The notes beneath the pieces were generated by a model. It was not told the DNA's origin, did not search any database, and was given only the letters and a program-made list of their open reading frames with translations. From Glandiceps talaboti (lineage: Eukaryota > Hemichordata > Enteropneusta > Spengelidae): a DNA stretch of 64,000 nt. Positions 1-12,751 of this stretch are shown here, piece after piece. Position 1 is the stretch's first letter. Each line of letters begins with the position of its first letter. The translations under genes and the position numbers were made by a program. The stretch spans positions 8,189,864-8,253,863 of the forward strand of contig NC_135550.1 of the NCBI RefSeq assembly GCF_964340395.1, in the 5' to 3' direction.

Positions 1-23
1 TATGCCAACACCCCATCACTTAC

Positions 24-3000
24 CTGGTAGTGCAAAGAATAGTTTCTTCTTGTCATTGTAAGTCAAAGTGGCAAATGTCGTCGGTTTCCTGTCAACAAAA
101 AAATCCTCAAATTGACTCAATGATAAAAATTACAATTTAAAGCAAAATTTAATGTCAGGTAATAATGGCACACAATGAATAATATCAATTCAAACATGCA
201 GTACCCTACATTTACTTACCCTGGTTTCAAAAAGACTCTACCAAACAATATTTCAGCTTTCAACTTCACTTGTAGCATGTATTTTAGAAGGTCTTTTTCT
301 CCCATGGATACACCCCCTGTTGTTATGACAACGTCAGCTTTGTCTAGGGCAGCTTTCATTGTGCTTTCTAGTGCATCAAGACTACAGGAACATGAAGAAA
401 ACACAGGCAAGAGATTAATATGAACTTTGATCATCAGATTTATTATAAAATATACCAGAGTTATTGTGGAACTAATGAGTGTCTGCTGGTATTTATTTCA
501 TGAGCATAGTCATGTAACTTTTGCCATTTATCAAGAATGACTGTTTATGCATTCATATTTACATAATGAAAATTTCTATTGAGAGCGTAAAAAAAAATAT
601 TTTATTGAAGAGACTGCCAAATTTTCGATGCTGTCTCTTAGCCTCGTCAAGGGTGTACTACAATGGACTGTCATTACATGCCTTTACTCATAACACATGA
701 AATGACTTGGAGTGAGATGGGATCTCGATGCCTGTATTCTGATTTGGATTTGGCTTTCTTTGGTAGATATGTATTGCTTCTTCAAGCTGTGTCTAATACA
801 ATTGGTCCTCTTTGTCAGTGAGTTTGTTATTTTTTGTCTGTTATCTGACACTGATGAGCAAACTTGCCCAATGTGAATAAAGAATACTACTTAAAACTAT
901 TTCACTCCAAAATACAACACCAAGAACCTTACATTTGTTTCGTCTGCTTCAAATATCATAAAAAAGAACAGAAAGATGACTTACCTGTCCCTTGCAATTC
1001 CACTATCCACTGTAGGAAATTGATGTTGTTTCAGCAAAGCAAGCAATGATGTACGATTACTATCATAAATGTGTCCCTCTTGTAAATTTTCACCTGGTTC
1101 TGCCAACTAAAAATCATAAAATCATTGATTGTAAAACTTATTATACATGTATGTGTAAGATTCAATAACTTATTATGTTTGAGAATGAATATTCATAGTT
1201 ACAAATGAAAAGGGAAAGCGATTCCCAAATTTTTGCTGACGTCTTGTCAGTATTGATGATAATGTCAAGTCAACAAAACTTAGAGATTTGCTTCAAAAAT
1301 ATTTTGACTCTGTAAGTAAAACTTTTCATTTACAACTAACCATAATTTATGCCTAACTCCTAATCCTGATAAGAAAAGTAGAGAGAGTATTTATGTGTTA
1401 TCCTTCAAAGTATTAGCCATATTGTGTGCCTACCTCGTCTCCTGTTGACATTACAGCTACTGTTGGTTTGGAATACACCAACACTTCTTTCACACCAACT
1501 GATGCAGCAACTCCTAATTCTGCAGGACCTAACTTTATCCCTTGGTTCAAAATCAAATCTCCTGTCTTGATATCCACACCAGTAGGTCTAGAGGTCACAA
1601 AATATGATAAATTTCAATTTCAAATATCATAGTCACAGGTATACATATATTTTGTCATTAAAAATGATATCATTGAATTATATAGCATGCAATGTCTGAT
1701 CTTTGTGCAAGGTTTGAATGCAATGTATGATCTTTGTGCAAGGTTTGAATGTAATGTCTGATCTTTGTGCAAGGTTTGAATGCAATGTCTGATCTTTGTG
1801 CAAGGTTTGAATGCAATGTCTGATCTTTGTGCAAGGTTTGAATGCAATGTCTATTCTTTGTGCAAGGTTTGATTGCAAACAGACAGCTGCATGCAAAATG
1901 GAGATAAGCAGGTGTCACAGATAGAGACAAACTAGTTTGAATATCACACTCTGGATAGTGTCATCTTGGACACATTATTATTATCAAAGTACTTTCATAA
2001 TGGTTAGTAATATAATACCTAAGGCTTACCTAATATCTTGGCCTGCCTTTGGTGCCTTTAGTATACGTACTTCTAACTCTGTACAACCCTAGATGCAGAA
2101 AATAAGGAATGAAAATGAACAGATATGATTCACTGAAAGGTAAACATTTGAAAACAAAGTAGAATTTTATTCTGTATATATATAATCAGTCATATTATCA
2201 CGGAAAGACATGTCTGGGACTAAAAGTTTGTGGAAATTGTACTCAATCATGAACAGAGTTTGAAAAGCAGTGATGTAAAGTGGTAATGTCACATTTTGAA
2301 ATAAAAAGTACACCTTGTTTAAACATGATATAGAGAGAAACGAGTGAAACAACTGTAAGAACGTTTGCCAGAAGACCGTATGCAACATATGCATGAATGA
2401 TCAAAGTCGATTATTTTGCAAATTAAGGTTATTGTTTTACTTGCTAGATGATAACACTTTGACTTCTGAACAAAGGAGTTCTGTTTAGAATCCCCTCAAT
2501 GACAAGTATACCATACTCAAGCCAAGTTATTGTCTTTGAACAGAAAATATGGATGGTATATACCCTAGTCAACCTATGTCACGACAACCTGTGTCTATGT
2601 AACTGGTTTTGCAGTGTTTGAAATATAAGTCAAATTGCCATTATTGTTCCCAATTTTTCATAAATTATGCTTGAGGAGGTATAATTATATTATCCTCAAT
2701 ATTTAAACTTCATTCAGCTGGAATATACTTGTGACCTAAGGGTTTAGCACTACTTGTCTAGTGACTTGTATTGACAAAGCTCCCTTAGGCCAGTCATATT
2801 TTTAGCTAAAATGAAGAAAAATAATGGGGAATAATATCTAATTATGCTGTTATAGTCATAAACCCTAAAACACATCATCTTAATTAATACCTCTGCCAGA
2901 CAGCTAGATTTCACATCCATGTTTCAATCCTAATTCGATTTAGGACCTTTAAAAAGAAATGAATGACAACATCAATACATACATCATCGGTATCTTTGAT

Positions 3001-3736
3001 AAGTTCTGTGTCTTCTACTTGGACCACAGCATCAGTACCGACTGGTACTGGGGCACCAGTTGTCACACGCATAATATGACCTGGTTTGACCTCTCTTGAT
3101 GGTACACTACCTGCCGTACTCTGACTGATGACTTGTCGCACACCGTCACCATCACTAGCTGAAATTAACATGGTAATAATTACTTCAATAAACAATTTGT
3201 TTAAAAATAAATGAAATTTGATGAAAATAATACTTCATGATATATTTCAGTATGCTGGACTATATTCAGCACTTTCACTGGTTGTATCATGTTCAATTCA
3301 GTTCAGTTCAGTTTTGTTTAACGGGACTACCCCGGTAGTACCGGTAACCCTTTCGGATATCCCTCTGTTCCTTTCACTTTCTGGAGTAAAGTTTAACACA
3401 ATTGTCAATATTAGACAACATCATACTTCGTTGTCAACAAATAATATAGTCTGTGCCACCACTCTCTATCTATCTATCTATCAATGTGGGAAGAGAATGT
3501 ATATTGAAGCCCATCCCTTAGCAGTTGGAAGGTGACGTCATTGATCAACTAATTAACATACTTGTTCAACTCCAACATTTCCTATAACTCTTGTTTTTCA
3601 TGCCTAATTTCAAATCTTAGTCTGAACTGGGCAGTAAACTCACCTATGACAGCATAGCCATCCTTTACAGAGGCTGGAAATGGTGGCACAGCTACTTCAG
3701 CATGTACATCAGTAGCTAGGATATATCCTAAGGCAT
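24..3736 (-). CDS. GPHN: Gephyrin E domain (MoeA-like), partial
   Basis: Exons 3644-3736, 2983-3158, 2030-2088, 1434-1587, 985-1106, 220-381 and 24-88 encode the MoeA-like domain in canonical order. They contain [115 protein letters not shown] and KPTTFATL...FFALPG. The [11 protein letters not shown] loop is the molybdate/molybdopterin-AMP active-site region of MoeA proteins. The domain dimerises and in vertebrates binds glycine and GABA-A receptor loops. Nothing in the visible sequence is broken. The C-terminal subdomain exons are beyond the left window edge. Confidence 0.95.
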
Positions 3737-6700
3737 CTACATGGAAACAGAAGATAGAAAGGTATGCAAATATGAAAGCCCTGTCCATTATTAGATATTA
3801 TTCCCCAATATGTTTCTTCATTCAGGAAATTATGAGTGACCTAAGGGACCTTTGTTACTATGAGTCTCTAGACAAGTAGTTTCCGGCTGAATGAAGAAAA
3901 ATATTGGAGAATAACATAATTATACCATTGCCAGCAATATCACAGAAAAAAAACGGGGTAAGTAATGGCAATTTTGAACATTTTTGACTCATTTTTAGAA
4001 CAAGGCAGAACCAGTGACGTAGATGGGCATTGTCATGACATAGACGTGCGTTGCTGTGATGTAGAATGACCAGAGTATATTTTCCATATTTTTTGTTCAA
4101 TTTGGCTTGTGAATGATATAATGAACATTATCAATTCTTTGGAAGTTTTTAACATGATATCTTACTTTTTATCAACATTTTTTCTGTTCCAAGCATACAT
4201 GTACTGTCCATTACACCATTCAACGCTTCCTCAAATGTTACCATTGGATACGGAGAATGTCTTGGACGTCTTGCTACTTTCTCAACATCATGATGTTCAT
4301 GGTGGCTATGATGACCTGGACCTGAATGAACACAGTACATTTATGTCAGTCTTAGACACTGATATGACAAATATGAACACAATTATAGTTGTCAGCAATT
4401 CTAACACTTTTAAGTTCTGTGCAATTTTTGTATCTAATTGGCCTGTTTACTGCACTGTCTACACACATTGTTAGCTGGTCGTCATACCTTCTAGCTCTTG
4501 TCTCTTGGAGAATATATAAGGATAAATGATGTATCTCGACAGTTTCGTAAACGGAGTAGCATCTAATGATATTGCAATACAACTTTTCAGATGGGTGCAA
4601 AAATTGGATTACTTTATTGAGTAAAAATGTGACTAGAATGCCTGACGAAACATTTAGCACTTAAGCAGGCATTGGAAAGGGTAAGTTTGTCAATTCAAAG
4701 AATGAAATGGTAAAGGTCAAAAGAACCATTTGCATAAATTTATATGTAATTCAAAGAGCAAGTGTTGAATGTTACTGATAAGGCCTGGTTAAAACTGAGC
4801 GAGTATAAAAAATTGTTGTAATTTCAGACTAGTTTTGTACCTATTAAATACGGGGTTGTTTTTTTTCATAGAAACAGTAAATTTGAAGATTGAAATGATA
4901 AAGTACCAATATTACAAGCCTTGATTTACATGAAGTGCAAGTCATACAGCCCATGATATTTCATCTTTGTGTTCACTTATTTTGTTTGATATAACCATGC
5001 AGAAACCAATAACAAACTGTACATTCTACATTTAAAGATAGCGACTTCGCAATTTCTAACTCCAGTTTGTCTCAATCAAATAAACCATTTAAACACAATT
5101 ACAACTAGATGCAGACATGCAGGTGCCAACGTTTTGCATTTGATGTCTGCATGGTGGCATTTACATTAGTTCATTTCATTTTGACAAAAATTGTATTCAT
5201 TCAAGAATTGGCATCTGCAGTTTCTTATTGGTTTCTGCACGGATGTATCAAACAAAACCAGTGAACGCTAACATGAAATGGGCAGTAAGAGCCTTGGTAC
5301 TTCTAAAAACGATGCTAATATATTCAGGAATCTTGGCAGTAATCTTGGTCTGTGACAGCTACAGTAAATACTTCTACTGGAAATCAAGATATTTTGGGAA
5401 TAAATGTACAACAACCACTGTACCTTTGTGTTTTCGATCCTCATCCTTGCTTTGATGGTGTCTATGGTGACTGTTTTTATTTCCATGGTGATGGTGATGT
5501 GGCTCTTCATAGCTGTGATGATGATGGTGTCGATGACCATGGTGATGCTTTGAAATAAGAAATACAGTATTTTGAACAGCTTCAAGTCATATTTCATGCA
5601 TTTCAACAGTTTTTGTGTATTTAAACACAAAAAAATTTCTTCATTTATAATGGATAGTATATATAAACACTTGTCTCCCAAGAAGTCCAGTGAGGGCTAT
5701 CCCTCATGGGTTCCGTGTTAATGCAGAAGGAATCCTGAGAACCCGGGAAAACCTGCATTGTTCAGAAGAGTCAAACTGATTGACATTCTTCTTACTTACA
5801 GCGTGGTAAATTTAATCAAACCTGACCTGGTAAGAGGCAAGTGGTTTAACCACTCGTCCACCAACAACCCTGAAAACTTAGGTTTGTAATACAACCCTAA
5901 GAGACATAATTAGTTGATCGTCATAAAAATGCCTAACATAATACAAGCTTTCATAAGGATATAGACTGAAGTAATTTTCCTGTGTGAAATAAACCTAAGT
6001 TCATCAACATGAAGAAACCATTTCTCAAATTCACATGAATTCTATACTTCTTATCATCTCATTTCTCATCACAAAAGAATTTCAATGAGTCACTCAAAGC
6101 CCCTCACTTTTTGGTAAACACTGTGTTTTCTTGTAAGTCCCTGCATAATAAGGACAGGATTGGAAAAAAAAATAGCGCCTTTCATTTGAGGACACACCTA
6201 CCCCTAAAACCACTTTCACATACATCCAGTCGATCACAACCAAACAAGAACAGACTGCCATTTTTGTCAGGCAACTCTTCTCCTAGCAAAGACTACCTTT
6301 ACAAAAATATATATATTTGTGTAACACAGTAAAACCTCAAGCAAGGTCAATTCAAATGCCACAAACTGTACCAGCTGTATATGAAAACACTTTTATTGTT
6401 TGCTATGGAAGTAGAAAACTACATCGCAATCATCATAATATCATGATTTTACATTCAAGAAACTTCACACTGTAATATACTATGAACTACCTTTCATGAG
6501 ATTGTAGTGCTTCTAAGTATTATCTCTATGATATATTGAGACTGGCTGTTCAACTCCATATAAAGTACTTCGTATAAAGTAGCATCCATCTTTCATTGTT
6601 TCACTTGATGCATGTTGCTCCTTCCACTAAAAGTCTGCACTACTGTTGTGAGTTAAGTTGTATGAAAACATTGATACAATACATTCCTGTAACCTTGTAT

Positions 6701-9700
6701 TGTACTGTGTATCACTGTACACACATTATACCATGCACAAGCCAAGTTATTGTCTTTGAACAGAAAATATGGATTCGATATCCTAATTGTTCTACAACAC
6801 AACAACCCATGTCTACATCATGTGTTCTATAATGCTCGAAATACAAACCAAAACGTTTGTTCCAAATCACCATTATTTATTTTTCTCAATTTTTCATACA
6901 TTAACCTTGAGGAGGTATAATTATATAATTCCCCAATATTTTCCTTCATTCAGCCGGAAAATGCTCATGACGTAAGGGTTTGCCACTACTTGTACAGCGA
7001 CTAGTAGTGACAAGGCCCCTTAGGTCACTCTTATTTTCCTTGGCTGATTGAAAGAAAATATCAGTGAATAATATCTAATGATGACATTGTTACTACCAAC
7101 TATGGTCGAAGAATGAGAGATAGGCAGTATATGAAATACATTATGCAATGAATACAAACCAACAAAAGGTGGACATACAACATCATGTATAGGTTGGCGT
7201 TTGATAAGACAGATCTTCATTGATAGATTTGAATGTGAAGCAGAACCAAACTTCTGGATGAAGAGATCTGAACTCTAACCAACTTAGAATTCAACCCTCA
7301 TTGGTTGGTTTGATTATTGACAGTGTCAAAATGATCACTCAGTGGCCATACAATAGTTTGATGTACAATAGTGTTGCAAAAATGCATTCTTTGTTAGCAT
7401 GTTGAGAAGGAGGCCAAAGCAGAAGTTATTGTTCAACTGCTTTGAGCCGATCTCTTCATGAAATAGTACATTGGAGCAAATAGTAGATTTCTATTGGTCG
7501 ATATATCAGGGTCATTGGAGGCTGACTTGTAAATAATTTAATGGTATAATCAACTTTTGTACCTAGAATCACTCAAATCAAAACAGTTACAGACGTTTAG
7601 GAAGAATTGACAGGATTGCATAACACTACGGCTACAAACCTGCACTATGTCACACAAGCTCAATAAATCAACTTTGTTCCTTTAGGCCAAAGCCTTGTCC
7701 CCCTCCCCTATATATGAATGTTCACAAGTGCAATATCAGCATGTTTATATATGGTGTAAACTGATGTGAAATTTGTAGCAGTCAACCACTATGATCAATA
7801 CAATTTACAAACACGATAGTCAATACATTAAAAATATTACCAGAAACCCAGCACTGCATATCATATCAGCAGTAAACAACTCAGTAGTATACAGAACCTG
7901 TTATCATTGAAGGTGTGGAAGTTTTAGAAATTTGGTTCGAAGTGTAAAAAATGAAGTTCAGCAATTACAATGATGCCAGACCCCCCCCCCCCCCCCAAAT
8001 GAATGAAGTTTGTTTATTGAGCTTGTGTGACATTGTGCAATCGTCCCTTACTGGTCTGACAGCATGGAGTGAGGAAGAAGACAAATTTATAAACTATGGC
8101 TGATGTTGAGACACAGACAATGAAAGGGTTGAAGGTGGCAGTGATATAAAATATAGTTTGTAAAGTCCATTGACATTGTCTGTTACTGATTTGCCTAGCT
8201 AAGGCCAAAAGAAATATATATTATTGTTTCTGGTCATGTCAGTTTTTCTAAAGTGGTGCAAAGATGGGAATTTTTTTTCTTAATCTTAACAAACCTGTCA
8301 CTCCATCTGATATTTATGGCAGTTACTGTTCTTTTTATTTAGTACTTTACAGCAAGTGTGTATGGGGCAGATATCATTTGCTTGTTCAAGTTTAGCTCTG
8401 CAGTTGTCTTCACTGAAGTAGGGAGGGTTATTTTTGTGTTTCTCCCACTGATCTGCAGACTGCATGGGCTGGACAAACACAAAGAAAGATCGACATGAGG
8501 GTATTTAAGTGATATGCATGCTGACAAGAAACTTCTTTTTTTTGCGTAAATTTGTAGAATAGAGAAAGTTTCTTGTCTGTCTTCATACTGACTAATTACA
8601 GTGCATACCCTTCAGCTTTTCTCTTTGATACAACCACACAGAAATACTGCCCTCTAGAGGCAGATACATAGGTGATGTAGTGATGAAGAGTGATATTTAT
8701 CTTTCATTAGTGTACAGCACAACTACATGGCTAGAGGGCGCTATCACCTTGAGTGTCTTTATAAAGGAATAAGGTGATTGGAATTATTCAAGTTTTCTAT
8801 ACTCATTATCATCAGTCTGAGACAAGGTCCTCTGCATTGTCTATTCTCTCTAATGCCTGCAGTGCACTGGGTGTTTGCTTTCGTGCAACATTTCTACTTC
8901 GTCTTGTAGTGGCTGATTCGATCTGGAGTCGTAATATATTTCCGCTAGTTTTCCCTGATGCACTTTGTCCTTGGACGAGTTCCTCTTTGAAAACTGACGT
9001 CTTTGGAGCGGTAGGAGAACCCGGTGTACTGCATCCCTCCTCTTGTGATAGTAGTCCAGAGTCGATCTGTTCTCTTACACTCATCTGATTATCATTTGTT
9101 TTCTTAGATGAATTTGTTGTCATGCCACTGTGTTCACTGTCATCACACACTTCATTATCTCCCAAAGGATCTTTCAGTCTCACACTGTAACTGACTTGTT
9201 TGCGTCGTTTTCTCATTCCGGTAACAAAGAAAGTCACCCTTTGTTTTGAAATACATGGTATTTTCTCGGAAGACACCGCCGAATGACTCCTTACAACTTC
9301 ATAAATGTCTCTTGTTGATTGCCTGGTATCACATGACATAATCACATCCCTCACATCCTGGTCTAGTCGTAAACTATCCTTGGGAGGTGGTATCCATGGA
9401 AACGGACCAGATGGTGGAACATGGTTGCCAGTAATCTTAACTCTCCATTGACTTAAATCACCGAGGAAGATCTTCAGTGCGATGAGTAAAGAGCAATTGT
9501 GTCTGTCTTGTTTGTGAGCTACACCCTTGCAACCTGTGATATGATAAAGACACAATGGCGTTACATGTAACTAGTAAAACTGAACATAAAGGAATGTTTG
9601 GGGGACATGTTTACAAACACTTGGACAGAAGGATGCGAACACATACTGACATACAGACACTCAGAGCATAAATACACTTGACCTACACAGGGTAAGAAGA

Positions 9701-12681
9701 CCTTTTTTGACAAATGTTCAAATAAACACATTTTATTATACAGAAACACACACACACCGTATCCACCACATGTACGTTTAGTTACCATCACTTACTTTGA
9801 ACACACACACTGTATCCACATGTACATTTACAGTTACCATCACTTACCTGCAACACACACACCATATCCACCACATGTATGTTTAGTTACCATCACTTAC
9901 CTGCAACACACACACCATATCCACCACATGTACATTTACAGTTACCATCACTTACCAGCAACACACACACCATATCCACCACATGTATGTTTACAGTTCC
10001 CATCACTTACCGAGAACACACATACCGTATCCACCTCAAGTATGTTTACAGTTCCCATCACTTATCTAGAACACACATACCGTATCCACCTCACGTATGT
10101 TTACAGTTACCATTACTTACCTAGAACACACACACCATATCCACCACATGTATGTTTACAGTTCCCATCACTTACCGAGAACACACATACCGTATCCACC
10201 TCAAGTATGTTTACAGTTCCCATCACTTATCTAGAACACACATACCGTATCCACCTCACGTATGTTTACAGTTACCATTACTTACCTAGAACACACACAC
10301 CATATCCACCACATGTACGTTTACAGTTCCCATCACTTACCTGCAACACACACATCGTACTCAACACATGTACATTTAGTTACCATCACTTACATAGAAC
10401 ACACACACCATATCCACCACCTATGTACGTTTACAGTTACCATCACTTACCTGCAACACACACACCATATCCACCATATGTACGTTTACAGTTGCCATCA
10501 CTTTACACACACCATATCCACATGTACATTGACAGTTACCATCACTTACCTGCAACACACACACCATATCCATCACATGTACGTTTACAGTTACCATCAC
10601 TTACCTGCAACACACACACCATATCCACCACATGTACGTTTACAGTTACCATCACTTACCTGCAACACACACACCATATCCACCACATGTACGTTTACAG
10701 TTGCCATGTCCTGGACAAAACAAGTACCACGCCACAACATACTCATCCTTCCTCTTCTTTGCCTTGATCATTTCCATCTTATTTTCTCCTTGCTCTGTTG
10801 GAATGAAGTAGTCATCCAATCGATTTCGTTCATGGACATGTCTCCCACGTTGCCAGCTTCCGCAATCAATGGCTGAGTTCTGTCTTTTCAATGTCACTAA
10901 GTCACGTTTCACATCGCGTTTTCCACGATTGAGAGTCACATCTTTGAGGAAAGGATGCGAGGTGAGATGTTCCTTCAAAGCGTTCCCTACTGGCACCTGG
11001 ATATAATCACTACACGACTTCCACGATATTCTATCACTTTTATCACATGATTTACTTCTCTTTTTTCTCTTTTTACTACTGTTGTTGGCTGTGTCAATGT
11101 CAGGTTCATCAAACTCAAATATATCTATATCTCTTGTTGCCTGAGACAGGTTAGTTGTGGTTGTCGTTGCATGTTGACACGTGTCTTGGTTTCCTTGGAC
11201 GTTAGAGCTTTGGATATCACCAGTGTCACTTAATGACAAATCTGCTGGCCTATGCGAGTAGGTGTGATCGCTGCTACTATCTTCCTGAATAGGAACTTGA
11301 CCTTGTGGTGCAATCAAATCAAAGTCACCAACATTACTGTCTTTTTCTGTCTGCTTCTGTGCTGCCTGAAGAGGTCGGCTTTGACAAGGTCTGTTTGCTA
11401 GATGCAGGTGTGTTAGATGTTGTCCTTCTTCATTAAACACTGTCTGACTGTTCCTTGTCTCTGGCAATTCCACTGAATGTCCATCCTCCCGTGCTTGGAT
11501 AATAGCAACTGGGAAAACTGACTGATTCGCTAAAGCTGTTTGATTTTGTTTCCTCCTCCCTTCTGACTTTTCAGGCTGTTCTCTCATCTGTGTATCTTGG
11601 CTATCTTCGGTGTTATCTTTGTGGGCATTATCTGTGATCTGATCGACTATGTTCACAGTCTGTAAAATGTTAAACGTCAAGGCATCAAGGACTATTTAAA
11701 GATGTACAGGGTATTCATTGAACAAAATACAGGGTATTGGATCGGTCTAAGCATAGTTCAAAACTCTTTCCACCACAAACCGTCCGTTGGTACTGACTTG
11801 CAATTCCAGTTACATGTACACTTACTAGTAACCATGAAATGATATTCAGTATGCTGTTGATGTAGGCTTATAAATGGAAAACTTGCATGCATAAAACGGT
11901 GAAAAAAAAGAGAAATCCGAGTTACTTTCCTGTACCATTAGCTGTAACAAGATTGTTTACTTTGTGCCAATCAACTATCTGTCTACTGTCTTAACTAAAA
12001 TGACCAAACCCATACAGACTGAGAAAAAAAAATCCATTCATGAAAATATGATAAACATTGTATCATGTTATTGGCTGAAACTGTAAAGGGATAAATCAAA
12101 AGGAATCACGACAGCAAATAATGAAAGAATTTTATTACAATACTTCTATCAATAACTGGATTTATATCTACATTCATCTAACTAATAGTCTCAGAACCCA
12201 AGTATGGAGTAACCAGTTAAAAATACACCATCCAGTTCATTTTTATGACAATTACCAGTACAAACTGTGTGCTCTCTAAGCCAATTTGTCACATGACTTT
12301 AAGGCATAGCACAGATAAATGAATATTTAGCATTTGTCTATCCTATCCCTCTCATATCCTTTGCTGTGTGATAACACAGAGGAGAACCCAGTAACAATAA
12401 CACCATACAGTTCAATTTTTATGTCAATTACCAGTGCAAGCAGTGTGCTCTCTAAACCAATTTGACAAACTACTCAGACACACCAACACTGAGTGTTGTC
12501 CTATCCTCAGAGGAGAACCCACTTTTTGCCATTTTGAACCACAACAAAAAATGTTGTATTTCGTAGACTACATTGATGGCTAGTTACGGATCCTTGAGCT
12601 ACTAGGCACATGGTAAAAATGGGTATTTAGAAGATTTTTGAATAGTGGACAGCATCATGATTTCATTTGAATTATTTTGAC

Positions 12682-12751
<70 letters not shown>

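Noticed and set aside
3218-3535. 105-codon plus-strand frame
   Set aside because: Covers a repeat tail and intron sequence antisense to gephyrin; no protein features.
8812-9533. Exon B as an internal cassette leading into the E domain
   Set aside because: I could not find a convincing phase-0 donor within exon B that would join the linker exon at 5547; the stop and downstream AATAAA favour a terminal exon.
9820-10876. Open frames of 315 and 204 codons on the plus strand ([13 protein letters not shown] repeats)
   Set aside because: They are antisense translations of the 55-bp minisatellite and exon A; the real coding strand is minus.
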